This document shows positions 44,228 through 54,051 of a stretch of DNA of 64,000 nucleotides, piece after piece. The stretch comes from CBDFKQ01 sp965248855 (lineage in GTDB: Bacteria > Bacteroidota > Bacteroidia > Cytophagales > 172606-1), in contig CBDFKQ010000014.1 of NCBI GenBank assembly GCA_965248855.1, positions 310,001-374,000 on the forward strand, written 5' to 3'. The notes under the pieces are model-generated. The model was not told where the DNA came from, searched no databases, and saw only the letters and a list, made by a program, of their open reading frames with translations. How positions within the stretch are numbered: the first letter of the stretch is position 1; every line of letters begins with the position of its first letter. Position numbers and translations under genes: made by a program.

Positions 44228-45349
44228 CTATTTTACAGCAGGTTTTTCAGATTTTACGGGTCCTGTTTGAACAGCAACGCCATCCTTTAATTTTTGAATC
44301 CCTTCAGTCACAATTTTTTCACCGGGATTTAATCCTTCCAAAATTATAATTTTGTCCTTAACCGGCGATCCGATTTTTACTTTGTGCTGGCGTGCCGTAT
44401 CTTTTTCCACAACATAAACAAAATATTCTCCCATTTGCTCTACAACAGCTTTGAAAGGAATTAAAGGAAGTGATTTTGAGGTTTTATTTTGTACACTTAC
44501 ATTACAGCTCATTCCGGTTTTTAAAAAACCCCGATTATTTTTAAATGTCAGCCTAACTTTTAAAGTACCCGTTTGCGGGTCAACTCCACGATCGAATAAC
44601 TCAATAGTACCCGGTTGAGGATAAATTGATTTATCGGGAAGGATAAGTGTAAAAACAGAATCTTTTATACCGGAATTTTTAAAATTCATAAATCTGCCGA
44701 TTTCTTTTTCACCAATAAAAAAATCAACAGCTATCGGATTATCAGACGAAATAGTATTTAATAATGTTTGTCCTGAAGATATATAAGTACCTTTTTTTGC
44801 CATACTGATCCCGATAGTTCCTTCAAATGGAGCAATAATAATAGAATGACTTAAATCGTTACTTGCCTTTGCTACTTGAGCTTCGGCAGAAGAAACCTGA
44901 AATTTAGCAGTTTCCAGATCTGTTTGTGTATACTCAACTTTTTGCTTCGTTACCAAACCTTTATCACCTAATTGATTATAGCGTTCCGCATCGTTTTTGG
45001 TTTTTTCATAGTTCACTTTTGCAATTTGTAAATTAGCCTGAGCCTGGTTATAATCGGAAGTAAATTTATTTTGCTCAATTTCATAAAGTTTTTGACCCTT
45101 ATATACTGTTTGACCTTCTTTAAAAAAAATGTTTGTAATAAATCCATTTACTTCACTTCGCAACTCCACTTCATTGATTGCTATAATATTACCGGGGTAT
45201 AAATCATAATAAATTGCATTTTCTTCTTTCACATCTTCAATATTAACAGAGATGGAAGCAGGAGGAGTATTGTTAACAGGACCGCCACAAGAGAAAATGA
45301 AAAACGCGGTGATATAAAATATAAAATACCAAAGTCCGTTTTTTTTCAT
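44228..45349 (-). CDS. RND efflux membrane-fusion protein (HlyD/AcrA type)
   Basis: 373 residues. Lipobox FIFSC (Cys about 21). Biotinyl-lipoyl-like halves (LRSEVNGFITNIFFKEGQTVYKGQ; IIAPFEGTIGISMAKKGTYI) flank a helical hairpin (about 95-150) and a beta-barrel ending PVKDKIIILEGLNPGEKIVTEG. Bridges the RND pump to an outer-membrane channel. First gene of the pair. Confidence 0.94.
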   Translation of the reverse strand: MKKNGLWYFIFYITAFFIFSCGGPVNNTPPASISVNIEDVKEENAIYYDLYPGNIIAINEVELRSEVNGFITNIFFKEGQTVYKGQKLYEIEQNKFTSDYNQAQANLQIAKVNYEKTKNDAERYNQLGDKGLVTKQKVEYTQTDLETAKFQVSSAEAQVAKASNDLSHSIIIAPFEGTIGISMAKKGTYISSGQTLLNTISSDNPIAVDFFIGEKEIGRFMNFKNSGIKDSVFTLILPDKSIYPQPGTIELFDRGVDPQTGTLKVRLTFKNNRGFLKTGMSCNVSVQNKTSKSLPLIPFKAVVEQMGEYFVYVVEKDTARQHKVKIGSPVKDKIIILEGLNPGEKIVTEGIQKLKDGVAVQTGPVKSEKPAVK

Positions 45350-45666
45350 GTTGTTTAAATTTAATAAAAAAATAGTTTAAAATTTTTTTTTAAAGATGAC
45401 AATTAAAGAATAAATAGAATTACAAAATTAACCATATAAAATAAATAAATATTACAATTTTAAATAATGTAAAATTTATAAATAATATTTGTTTTGGAGA
45501 GGTATTTCAAACTTTTATACCGGTAACACGTAAATCTATTGAAATTTTTAACGGGCGGGATAAAAGAATAGTTCAATTTTTGTCGGATAACATTTAATTT
45601 AAATCGTATAAAAATGGATTTTGAGGTTACAAGTGACATCATGTTTAATTAAGAAATAAAAACAAA
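45350..45666. other. 317-bp spacer
   Basis: Divergent spacer between the efflux operon and a small HTH gene. AT-rich, no distinct hairpin. A 60-codon frame on the minus strand (45460-45642) has no credible start context or similarity. Confidence 0.45.
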
Positions 45667-45909
45667 ATGGAAGGCGCACAAATACAGGTTCTTACTATTA
45701 TCGGGAAAATGATAAAAAAATCTGACTTGAAATTAAATTTTATTATTGAAAATACAGGAATAAGTAGAAACAGGCTTGTTAGGTTAAGAACAAAAGAAAA
45801 TTGTGTTTTAACTTTTAAGGAAGGTGTATTGCTGGCAGAAACTTTGAATATACCTTTTTGTGATTTCGTAAAGAAATTTAAAGAAGAAAGCTTAAATGGA
45901 TTGAATTAA
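45667..45909 (+). CDS. Small XRE-like HTH protein
   Basis: 80 residues, mostly one helix-turn-helix: MIKKSDLKLNFIIENTGISRNRLVRLRTKENC then LTFKEGVLLAETLNI, as in Cro/CI-type single-domain proteins. No effector domain. Divergent from the efflux operon across 317 bp, so it may act there; equally it may belong to the glycan genes. Function unproven. Confidence 0.65.
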   Translation: MEGAQIQVLTIIGKMIKKSDLKLNFIIENTGISRNRLVRLRTKENCVLTFKEGVLLAETLNIPFCDFVKKFKEESLNGLN

Positions 45910-45949
45910 TGCACTATTACAAAATAATTGAAAACAGCAGTTAAATTTA

Positions 45950-46882
45950 TTATTGATTTTCTAGTGATTCAATTATTTTAAGTATGCCCTCATCAATCGT
46001 AATCAGTGGTCGATTTAAAACCTTACGCATTTTTAGATTATCGGGTTTGCGCCGGCTCATATCACCCTCTTGCAATGGTGGCAAATAAATAATATTAGAT
46101 TTGGAATGAGTATGGTAGATTATTTTTTTTGCCAATTCGGCAATGCTCGTCTCTTCATCATTTCCTATGTTTACGATATCATTTAAGTGCAATTTGTCGT
46201 AAAAAATCTTTAAAGTTGCGTCAATATTGTCATTTATATAACAAAATGTTCTTGATTGCTTTCCATCGCCGTAAATAGTAATATCTTCATTGTTTTGCGC
46301 ATTTTTTATAAACTTGGCAATTACAAAATCAATACTTTGATCAGGACCGTAAGTATTAAAAAAACGAAAAATGGTATAATCTAAACCATACTCTTTATTG
46401 TAAGATTTAAGAAAGGCTTCTCCTACATTTTTAACAATAGCATAAGGTAATCGGGAATTAAGAGGCGTAGTGTGTTCATTTTGAGGAAATTCAACGGGTT
46501 CGCCATATACTTCGGAGGATGATGAGTAAAAAACCCTTTTTACGCCGGTATTTTTAGAAAGATTTAAAATATTTTTTATCCCTTCTATATCTTCAAGTAC
46601 TTTAACCGGTTCAGACAAGGTTCTTTGAACGCCTACAAGTGCCGCATAATGAAAAACAAAATCGAATTGATACGAGGTCATTATTCCGGCTATGTCATTA
46701 TATTCATTTACATTTCCCTTAATAAATTTCCAATTTTTATTATTGATGTTTGGTAATTTATTTATGGAACCGGTTCTTAAATTATCAACAATAATTACAA
46801 AATTTTCGGGGTCTTCAACTAATTTCTTGGCTAAACTTCCTCCTACATTTCCGGCCCCGCCCGTTACCAGTATTTTTCTCAT
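45950..46882 (-). CDS. NAD-dependent nucleotide-sugar epimerase/dehydratase
   Basis: 310 residues, extended SDR. GGAGNVGG at 8-15 binds NAD; catalytic Y147 and K151 in YAIVK; SSSSEVYGE precedes. Family of UDP-glucose epimerases and dehydratases; the exact sugar cannot be told. Last gene of a glycan cluster, 10 bp after the GT2 gene, so probably co-transcribed. Confidence 0.9.
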   Translation of the reverse strand: MRKILVTGGAGNVGGSLAKKLVEDPENFVIIVDNLRTGSINKLPNINNKNWKFIKGNVNEYNDIAGIMTSYQFDFVFHYAALVGVQRTLSEPVKVLEDIEGIKNILNLSKNTGVKRVFYSSSSEVYGEPVEFPQNEHTTPLNSRLPYAIVKNVGEAFLKSYNKEYGLDYTIFRFFNTYGPDQSIDFVIAKFIKNAQNNEDITIYGDGKQSRTFCYINDNIDATLKIFYDKLHLNDIVNIGNDEETSIAELAKKIIYHTHSKSNIIYLPPLQEGDMSRRKPDNLKMRKVLNRPLITIDEGILKIIESLENQ

Positions 46883-46892
46883 TTGTACATGT

Positions 46893-47780
46893 CTAAATTA
46901 AATGTTTTAAGCTTGCCCAAAATCTTTTTCTGCTCAAAACTGCCGGCCTTTTTGCAAAAGCCTTCCAAATATATATAATAACATCTTTTTTATAGTTTTT
47001 AGTTAGGGCTAAATGCAATGATATATAAGTGTAGCAATCGGAAATAAATAAATTTTTATACGAATTATATTTTTCTTTAGCTGCCTTGTCATCAAACAAA
47101 TGTTTTATGAAGGCCTCCTGCCTTTTTATTAATTTTTCTTTATTTATCACCAACACACTTCTCATTTCATGATTTACAATTGTGGAAGTAATGGTATTAT
47201 TATATTTTATTGGATATATAGCTGCAAGCCTAAGCCACAGTTCCCAATCTTCAGATGCTGATAACTGCCTGTCTTCATTAAAAGGATGTTTTAAAGCAAT
47301 TTCTTTTTTTATAAAAACACCATTACAACTTAAAATATTACCCTGAATCAATTCTTCATTTAAATTTTCGGAAGTAAAATTATTTACTTCTCTAATTATA
47401 TCTCCTTCAGGTGTTTTATAATCATGACCTAAATGAAAAATTTCCGGATTATTTATCTCGTTTATGAAATTTGCAGCAACTTGCAAGTGGTTGGGATAAG
47501 CAATGTCATCCGAATCAAAAAAATTTAAATATTCACCTTTAGCAAGCCTTGCTCCTGTATTTCTGGCAACAGCCCTTTCTTCATTTATTTTTGGAAAGTA
47601 AATCACTTTTTCACTTATCCATTCTTTCATTATTTCAGAAGTATTATCTGTACTTCCATCGTCCACTACAATAATTTCGTAATGAGAATATGTTTGATTT
47701 AAAAGGGATTGTAATGTTTTTGGCAATAAATCGGCGCGGTTGTATGTGGGTATGATAATAGAAAAGAAAATTTCACTCAT
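46893..47780 (-). CDS. Glycosyltransferase family 2
   Basis: 295 residues, GT-A fold: SIIIPTYNRADLL start, VVDDGSTDNT (D40-D41), FFDSDD for metal binding, and ASEDWELWLRLA as the acceptor-side motif. Transfers a sugar from a nucleotide sugar to a glycan or lipid acceptor. Cytosolic or membrane-associated. In the glycan cluster, between the DUF2079-like protein and the epimerase. Confidence 0.92.
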   Translation of the reverse strand: MSEIFFSIIIPTYNRADLLPKTLQSLLNQTYSHYEIIVVDDGSTDNTSEIMKEWISEKVIYFPKINEERAVARNTGARLAKGEYLNFFDSDDIAYPNHLQVAANFINEINNPEIFHLGHDYKTPEGDIIREVNNFTSENLNEELIQGNILSCNGVFIKKEIALKHPFNEDRQLSASEDWELWLRLAAIYPIKYNNTITSTIVNHEMRSVLVINKEKLIKRQEAFIKHLFDDKAAKEKYNSYKNLFISDCYTYISLHLALTKNYKKDVIIYIWKAFAKRPAVLSRKRFWASLKHLI

Positions 47781-47801
47781 ATTTTAAAAGGGGAATCAAT
47801 T

Positions 47802-49235
47802 TTATTTTTTATATATTTTCAAATCAGCAGATGAATGTATCAATTTGAAAGGTAAATGATTTTTTAAAGAATCTTTTTTATTTATTATTATTATATAGTC
47901 AGCACCATCTTCCTGCTTCCATAATACATACTGTTTGTGAAATAATCCAAAATAATCACTCTTTATATAAACCCGTTTTGTTTTATTCATAGTATCGGCT
48001 AATGATTTTAAAATTTCAAAATCATTAGGTAAAAATTTTTGTTTACTTACAGAAACCGGTAAAAATTCTTTTATAAAATAGTACTCTCTTATAAATTGAA
48101 GAAAAAATATTTGTAAAAAAAAACAAAAGAATAATAAAAGTGCGGATAACAAAGAAAAACGATATTTATTAAAGTTATACGTTTTTAAAAAAACTAATTG
48201 AATACTTAAGCCGTAGGCCCATGATAAGCTAAATCTTGGTGGCCACCCCAAGTTCATAAAGGAAGAAGGGTAATAGTACATCCCTTCTACAAATCCTGAA
48301 ATAAAAATTGGAAGGGACATAAGGAAAACCAGAAAACAAACTTTAACGAATTTCCGGGTAAAACCAAATTTATAATATAAAGGAGGAAAAATGAAAAACA
48401 ATAATCCATAATTTGAAAGGATGACCTTAAAAGAATATATCCAAAATGACTTTGTAAATAAATTTACTTTTAGGTAAATCAAAGCTCTTAACAATCTGGG
48501 TTCAGGATTATTATTCTTAATTGCAAGAAAGAACAACCCTAAAACAAAAATAAGAATGCAAACTCCGGTTAAGTATAAAATTTTTTTACTAATGATAAAA
48601 CCTTTTTTGTTTATGTCATTAATTAAAAAATAAAATCCTAAAATTGAATAAATTAATATAATTCCATTCTCTTTTACCAATATAATTACTAAAGCCATTA
48701 AAATAGACGCCGGTTTATTATGAGAAAGAACAAAGACTGTAAAAATTAATACAAGAGGAACATATATAAGTTCAGGATGCCATCCATAAACAGGATTATC
48801 TATGAGCCAAAAAGAAATAGGACCTAAAAAGAGTACAAAAACGAAGTAAAGAGAAAAAAGATCATACCTTAAATAATATTTCTTTAACAAAATCATGAAG
48901 GAAATAAAATACAAAATCAGATGTGCTGCAAAAAGCCCGTAAGCGCCAAATAAGTATACCGGTATTGAAAACAGGAGGTAGGGAGAATAAGTATTATGAA
49001 TCAAATCCTGACGCCCATATTGATATTCAAATGAGAAAGGATAACCATCCAAAAAACTTTTAAACATTTCAAGCCAGGTAAATATATCTGACGTATAAAA
49101 TAGCGCATTTAAATGTAGTATTTTAACGGCAAACCAATAACCTAAAACTATTGAGCAATATAAAATAAGTAATAAGGCTGATAATTTTTTAATACGGTTT
49201 TTCTTTTGAAGTTTAAGGCTTGCAAATGGATACAT
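47802..49235 (-). CDS. DUF2079-like polytopic membrane protein
   Basis: 477 residues with about ten transmembrane helices. YSPYLLFSIPVYLFG, the loop GWHPELIYVPL and ILVKENGIILIY match the DUF2079 pattern (HSP, FHPE and KEDA-type motifs). GT-C-like fold; perhaps a glycosyltransferase or lipid-sugar handling protein. 21 bp upstream of the GT2 gene, hence in the same unit. Confidence 0.72.
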   Translation of the reverse strand: MYPFASLKLQKKNRIKKLSALLLILYCSIVLGYWFAVKILHLNALFYTSDIFTWLEMFKSFLDGYPFSFEYQYGRQDLIHNTYSPYLLFSIPVYLFGAYGLFAAHLILYFISFMILLKKYYLRYDLFSLYFVFVLFLGPISFWLIDNPVYGWHPELIYVPLVLIFTVFVLSHNKPASILMALVIILVKENGIILIYSILGFYFLINDINKKGFIISKKILYLTGVCILIFVLGLFFLAIKNNNPEPRLLRALIYLKVNLFTKSFWIYSFKVILSNYGLLFFIFPPLYYKFGFTRKFVKVCFLVFLMSLPIFISGFVEGMYYYPSSFMNLGWPPRFSLSWAYGLSIQLVFLKTYNFNKYRFSLLSALLLFFCFFLQIFFLQFIREYYFIKEFLPVSVSKQKFLPNDFEILKSLADTMNKTKRVYIKSDYFGLFHKQYVLWKQEDGADYIIIINKKDSLKNHLPFKLIHSSADLKIYKK

Positions 49236-49678
49236 TATGAGTTTTACGAGTTATACAATTTTAAATAGCAAAATTATATTTATATTATGTTAATAATATA
49301 AAAGTCTAATCATTAATAAAGTAACTAATTACCGTTTAGGGCTAACAAATTTAATTGATATTTATGAAGTTAAATGGTGTTTTAATATTTGTGATAAGAC
49401 TTAATTTTAGCAAATCGTCTTATACGTTCTAATTTTTGTATTTTTAATCTTTGAGCATTTGGATATTGGTTCGCAACATGGTTATTTATATCTGATATTT
49501 GTATTTGGGCTGAAGTAAGTTCTCCATTGGAATAAACTGAAACAGCAGTCCTAATACCAAAAATGAATAATAGCCGATTTTGCTCATTTTGAAAGATATT
49601 TTTGAGCCTCTGTTAATTTTATTAATTACTTGTGCAAAACAGCTTTGCATTACACAATTAAAAACAAAGATTTTTCAT
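49236..49678. other. 443-bp spacer with a possible coding remnant
   Basis: It contains a minus-strand stretch, 49382-49560, that reads as a 50-60-residue open frame with frameshifts upstream. Otherwise AT-rich and empty. Confidence 0.45.
49382..49560 (-). pseudogene. Possible frameshifted gene remnant
   Basis: One frame reads NGELTSAQIQISDINNHVAN and then QYPNAQRLKIQKLERIRRF, ending at TAA (49382). A plausible start, MSKIGYYSFLVLGLLFQFIP, is in another frame. The composition looks coding, but no family is recognised. Confidence 0.3.
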
Positions 49679-51313
49679 TTAAATACCCCTGACAAAAAAG
49701 ACAAAACCATTTTCTTCCTTTATTTCTTTTAGTAATGGATATTTTTGGAGGTAATCTTTCTTATCCTGAATTTTACAAACAAAATAGGCATCCTTATCAA
49801 TTGACCCCGTTAATAACCATTGCTCATCGTAACTTTGCTTATTTATAACAGGCGGCTTGTTAAAATAATAAAGTTGTGCATAACTTTTAAACCCTAAGGT
49901 ATTAACATACACATCTTTACCCTGCAATGATTGGTAAAATTTAATGGCTGCAGCTTGGGTGTACAATTCAATTTTTGGCACAACCAATCTTGTATATAAA
50001 AGCATGCAAAAAGCAGTAGAGAAAAATAATATATAAATTCCTTTTTGCCCCGATTGAGAAGTTATTATAAAAACAGCAAGTAAAATTAAAAGAAAATATA
50101 TTATACCTATCAGTATTTCCCAACCTGACCAATAAACATTTGCCTGTAAATTACCAACTGCAAACGGATCATCTATATATCGGATAATTTTTGCGCTGTT
50201 CATACCTACCCAAGGCAAGGCAGTTAATGCAAGAGATAAAATAAAACCCACAAATAAAAGTAGAGAAATAGTTAATTTATTAAGATATATTACCTTTTTA
50301 AGTATGTAATGCAAATGGTAAGCAGCCAAAAATGATATCGGGAAATAACACATCGATGAATAATGCACTATTTTAGTTTTTACAATTGAAAATAAAATTA
50401 ACACCACCCAGAAAAGTATTAACATCCACTTTCTGTATTTTAATAATTCCTTATCATCTGTATTATAATAAATAAATGTTCGAAAAGCAATGATAGAAAT
50501 TGGGAAACATCCTACAAATAATACTATTGGGTGGTAATACCAGGGCTGGCCATGCCCTGCATCCGATGTTGAAAAAATGGCTATTTGCCGTTCGGTAAAT
50601 TCTAATATAAATTTAAATCCATTTTTATAAGTTTCTACACCAAACCATAATGCTGCTATTAAAATAGCAGCAAGTGCGCAAATTAATATATTGCCAATGC
50701 TCACAATATTTCTCCTAACAGAAACCCAATAAATAAAAATAGTCAATAAGGGAATAAGTAAACCTACCGGGCCTTTTGTTAATATGGCCAAGCCGATAAA
50801 CATGCCTGATATTGCAGAATATTTCCAGACACCTGAAATTTTATAATTATCAATTGTATTGATGATAAAATAAATGGCCAGAAAAATAAATAAATTAAAA
50901 AACGGATCAATAATGCCTGATTTAAAATATAAATGCGGAAGGAAAGAACCCAAATAACCCAATACCCAAAGCCATCCGAAGTTGGCATTTTTTATTTTGT
51001 TCCCGATTAAAAATAAGGTAATTAATGTAAAAACACCACATACGGCATTTGGAAACCGTGCTGCAAATTCGTTAATGCCAAATATTTTCATTGAAACGGC
51101 CTGCATCCAAAAGAACAAAGGTGGTTTTTCGGTAAAAATTTCATAATTGATTTGAACCCGGCTGTAATTACCTGTTAAAATCATTTCCCGAGCTGCTTCT
51201 GCAAAATTTATTTCATCCCAATCAAATAAATGAACGGCTCCTAAAAATGGGAAAAAGAAAAATATCCCAAGCAATGAAATCAATAAAACATTTGTAAAAA
51301 TATTTTTATTCAT
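49679..51313 (-). CDS. ArnT/PMT-like glycosyltransferase family 39
   Basis: 544 residues with about eleven transmembrane helices. DWDEINFAEAAREM (D31, D33, E34) after helix 1 and EKPPLFFW in the first loop are the GT39 catalytic signature. Uses a polyprenyl-phosphate sugar to glycosylate lipid A or a surface molecule at the outer face of the inner membrane. Complete. 23 bp downstream of the PAP2 gene, probably co-transcribed. Confidence 0.9.
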   Translation of the reverse strand: MNKNIFTNVLLISLLGIFFFFPFLGAVHLFDWDEINFAEAAREMILTGNYSRVQINYEIFTEKPPLFFWMQAVSMKIFGINEFAARFPNAVCGVFTLITLFLIGNKIKNANFGWLWVLGYLGSFLPHLYFKSGIIDPFFNLFIFLAIYFIINTIDNYKISGVWKYSAISGMFIGLAILTKGPVGLLIPLLTIFIYWVSVRRNIVSIGNILICALAAILIAALWFGVETYKNGFKFILEFTERQIAIFSTSDAGHGQPWYYHPIVLFVGCFPISIIAFRTFIYYNTDDKELLKYRKWMLILFWVVLILFSIVKTKIVHYSSMCYFPISFLAAYHLHYILKKVIYLNKLTISLLLFVGFILSLALTALPWVGMNSAKIIRYIDDPFAVGNLQANVYWSGWEILIGIIYFLLILLAVFIITSQSGQKGIYILFFSTAFCMLLYTRLVVPKIELYTQAAAIKFYQSLQGKDVYVNTLGFKSYAQLYYFNKPPVINKQSYDEQWLLTGSIDKDAYFVCKIQDKKDYLQKYPLLKEIKEENGFVFFVRGI

Positions 51314-51330
51314 ACATTAAATATTTTTAA

Positions 51331-51370
51331 AAAATATCAAAAAAACGATATTGATATATTGATATTTTTA
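51331..51370. repeat. Dispersed palindromic repeat, divergent copy
   Basis: ACGATATTGATATATTGATA, flanked by AATATC / GATATT arms. It overlaps the 3' end of the PAP2 gene. Confidence 0.45.
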
Positions 51371-52017
51371 TTCTTTTTTAATAATGCTTTTTCATGCCAT
51401 TTCCTTGGTTTTACGTTTTCAAAAATCCAATAAAAGAACAAAGCGCAAACTACGCCTATTATGGAACCTGCATAAATATCTATAAAAAAATGCTGGGCTA
51501 AATACATTCTGGAATAAGCAACCGAAAGTGCTATTGTAAACAACAGCCATCCCCATTGTTTTTTCTCCCAAATTAATCCTAAAAAACAGAATACTGCAAA
51601 TGCCGATGTTGAATGGCCGGATGGAAAACTATTATATTGATGTATTTCAACACCTTTTATAATATGAATATTTTCGTGCAACTTCAAAAAAAAAGGTTGA
51701 GGCCTTGGATTTAAAGGAAAAATATAGTTTTTAATGTATTGAGCAATAAAAGAACTTACAATAAAAACAATGGCAGAATCCAAGGCATCCTTATAATTTC
51801 GGAATAACAATAAAAATAAAATAATGAAAACTGAAAAGAGCCCATCACCTAAAGATGTCCAATGAGGGAAAAAATAATCTCCAAAAGTATAAGAATGTAA
51901 ATTAACAAATAAAAAAATATCAGCCTGAGAATGTTGGCATTGTATAATTAAACCAAAAATCAAAAAAAACGCATATAAAATAAAAAAATATCTATTTTCT
52001 TTAATCACCAACCACAT
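51337..52017 (-). CDS. PAP2-family phosphatase
   Basis: 226 residues, about five or six transmembrane helices. KNYIFPLNPRP (K96, R105), PSGHSTSAF (132-140) and SRMYLAQHFFIDIYAG give the PAP2 three-motif active site. Probably dephosphorylates undecaprenyl pyrophosphate or lipid A. Upstream of a GT39 gene in the same unit, which suggests lipid-carrier recycling for glycan transfer. Confidence 0.9.
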   Translation of the reverse strand: MWLVIKENRYFFILYAFFLIFGLIIQCQHSQADIFLFVNLHSYTFGDYFFPHWTSLGDGLFSVFIILFLLLFRNYKDALDSAIVFIVSSFIAQYIKNYIFPLNPRPQPFFLKLHENIHIIKGVEIHQYNSFPSGHSTSAFAVFCFLGLIWEKKQWGWLLFTIALSVAYSRMYLAQHFFIDIYAGSIIGVVCALFFYWIFENVKPRKWHEKALLKKNKNINISISFF

Positions 52018-52095
52018 ATTTATACTTTTTAATTTACACGGAATTAAATTTAAAAACGCAAAGGTAAACGAAATAATCAGTTTCGGATATTAAAA

Positions 52096-52127
52096 AAGCC
52101 AATGAAGATTTTTATCTTCATTGGCTT
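52096..52127 (-). terminator. Intrinsic terminator of the arginine decarboxylase gene
   Basis: AAGCCAATGAAGAT / ATCTTCATTGGCTT stem, 4-nt loop. Confidence 0.9.
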
Positions 52128-52151
52128 AAATAAAATTTATAAACAAAATAC

Positions 52152-53552
52152 TTAGCTTCGGTAACCAAGTATTTTCATCATACTTTCGCTTGTTTGCTCA
52201 GGAGCAAAGAGTTTGCTTGTAATCTTTCCGTCTTTGTCCCTGTCAATCAATACATGCTTTGGTGCCGGGATAAGGCAATGTTGAATGCCTCCATAACCTC
52301 CTAAACTTTCCTGATAAGCACCTGTATGAAAAAAACCAATATATAATTCTTCATTTTGCTCAATTTGAGGTAAGAATACTTCGGAAGTATGGGCTTCGGA
52401 ATTATAATAATCCAAACTATCGCAAGTTAAGCCGCCGATATTTACTTTATGATATGGATTTTCCCAATTATTAACAGCGAGCATAATATACTTTTGGTTC
52501 AAACCCCATGCATCGGGTAATTGAGTAATAAATGATCCGTCAATCATGTACCAAAGTTCTTTGTCATTCTGCCATTTTTGATCGATTACTGAATATATTA
52601 CAGCACCACTTTCACCGACTGTAAAGCTCCCAAACTCGGTAAAAATATTCGGAACGGGCACGTTGTTCTTCTCACAAATCCATTGAATATTTTCCATTAC
52701 CTGCTCCACCATATATTCATAATCATATTCAAACGTAAGGGATGTTTGAATAGGAAAACCCCCACCTATATCGATACTATCCAATTCCGGACAGATTTTT
52801 TTCAGTTCGCAATATTTATATAAAAACCTGCTTAATTCACTCCAATAATAGGCAGTATCTTTCATGCCTGTGTTAATGAAAAAATGAAGCATTTTCAATT
52901 CATATTTCGGATTATTTTTAATGCGTTCATTGTAAAAAGGAGTAACATCGCTGTAGCGCAAACCTAACCTGGAAGTATAAAACTCAAAATTAGGTTCTTC
53001 GTCGGCAGCAATTCTGATACCTAACTTCATCGGTACATTTACAGATTTTTCATAAGCATCTATCTCTTGTAAATTATCAATAATAGGAATAAGATTTTTA
53101 AAACCATTATTAACTAATTCACAAATATTATCGGTATAGTGTGGTCTCTTATATCCATTGCAAATGATATAAGTATCCTTTTTTACAAAGTCTCTTTTAT
53201 GGAGTTCTTTTATAATTTCCATATCAAAAGACGATGATGTTTCGAGATGGATATCGTTTTTTAATGCTTCTTCAAGTACGAAACTAAAATGAGAGGATTT
53301 TGTACAATAGCAATAAGTATATGTTCCCTTGTACTTTGTCTTTTTTATTGCCTTGTTAAAAAGGTCTTTAGCCCAACGGATATGGTCGCCGATTTTAGGC
53401 AGATAAGTGATCTTCATTGGTGTGCCATACTCTTGGATGATATCCATTAATGGAACATCGTTAAAGTGTAACTCATTGTTTATCACTTTAAATTCTTCAG
53501 TAGGGAACTCAAAAGTTTGCTCTACCAGATCAACATATTGATATTGTTGCAT
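52152..53552 (-). CDS. Arginine decarboxylase, Bacteroidota PLP fold-III type
   Basis: 466 residues, Orn/DAP/Arg decarboxylase family 2. PLP lysine K85 in YCYCTKSSHF, GIRIAADEEP, DIGGGFP phosphate motif, LTCDSLD and HTGAYQ. The TFEFPTEEF opening is shared with proteins annotated as arginine decarboxylase in this phylum. Makes agmatine from arginine for polyamines; substrate by family. Shorter than the enterobacterial SpeA. Single gene with terminator. Confidence 0.85.
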   Translation of the reverse strand: MQQYQYVDLVEQTFEFPTEEFKVINNELHFNDVPLMDIIQEYGTPMKITYLPKIGDHIRWAKDLFNKAIKKTKYKGTYTYCYCTKSSHFSFVLEEALKNDIHLETSSSFDMEIIKELHKRDFVKKDTYIICNGYKRPHYTDNICELVNNGFKNLIPIIDNLQEIDAYEKSVNVPMKLGIRIAADEEPNFEFYTSRLGLRYSDVTPFYNERIKNNPKYELKMLHFFINTGMKDTAYYWSELSRFLYKYCELKKICPELDSIDIGGGFPIQTSLTFEYDYEYMVEQVMENIQWICEKNNVPVPNIFTEFGSFTVGESGAVIYSVIDQKWQNDKELWYMIDGSFITQLPDAWGLNQKYIMLAVNNWENPYHKVNIGGLTCDSLDYYNSEAHTSEVFLPQIEQNEELYIGFFHTGAYQESLGGYGGIQHCLIPAPKHVLIDRDKDGKITSKLFAPEQTSESMMKILGYRS

Positions 53553-54048
53553 TTATTATTTCAGGGTGCTTTTAATTGTTGGCGAAACATAAAAAATTAA
53601 ATTTACATTCTAATTTACTTAAGATATAATCTCTTATAAATTACTTTTTTGTAAAGGAAGCAAATATAATAATCAATATATTAATATAATGTTATTTTTT
53701 AATAATTTGGAGAGGGGAGAAAAGAATTACAAGGGATGTGAATAAAAATAGAATTTATTTTCCACATAAATTTTATTCTGAAAATATCAAAATAACGATA
53801 TCGATAAAATGATATTCATGCCATACGAAAAGCAAATCCTAAAATCATATTATCTTTTAATTCTAATTCAGACAAAAAAATTATTATGAATTAGGATTTG
53901 AGGAAAAAGGGATTTTTAATTTTTACTATTAATGATTTATTTATTCTGAAAATATCAAAATAACGATATCGATAAAATGATATTCATGCCATACGAAAAG
54001 CAAATCCTAAAATTATATTATCCTTTAATCCTAATTCAGACAAAAAAA
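53553..54048. other. 496-bp spacer with a 111-bp direct repeat
   Basis: Two units (53773-53883 and 53941-54051) differ at three positions, period 168 bp. The second unit runs into the leuS stop codon. Each unit contains a dispersed palindrome. No gene. Confidence 0.75.
53773..53883. repeat. 111-bp direct repeat, unit 1
   Basis: Begins TTATTCTGAAAATATC, ends AATTCAGACAAAAAAATTA. Confidence 0.85.
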
Positions 54049-54051
54049 TTA
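53941..54051. repeat. 111-bp direct repeat, unit 2
   Basis: Ends at the leuS stop codon. It carries ACGATATCGATAAAATGATA as in unit 1. Confidence 0.85.

Noticed and set aside
45460..45642. 60-codon minus-strand open frame in the efflux spacer
   Set aside because: AT-driven composition, no start context, no recognisable domain.
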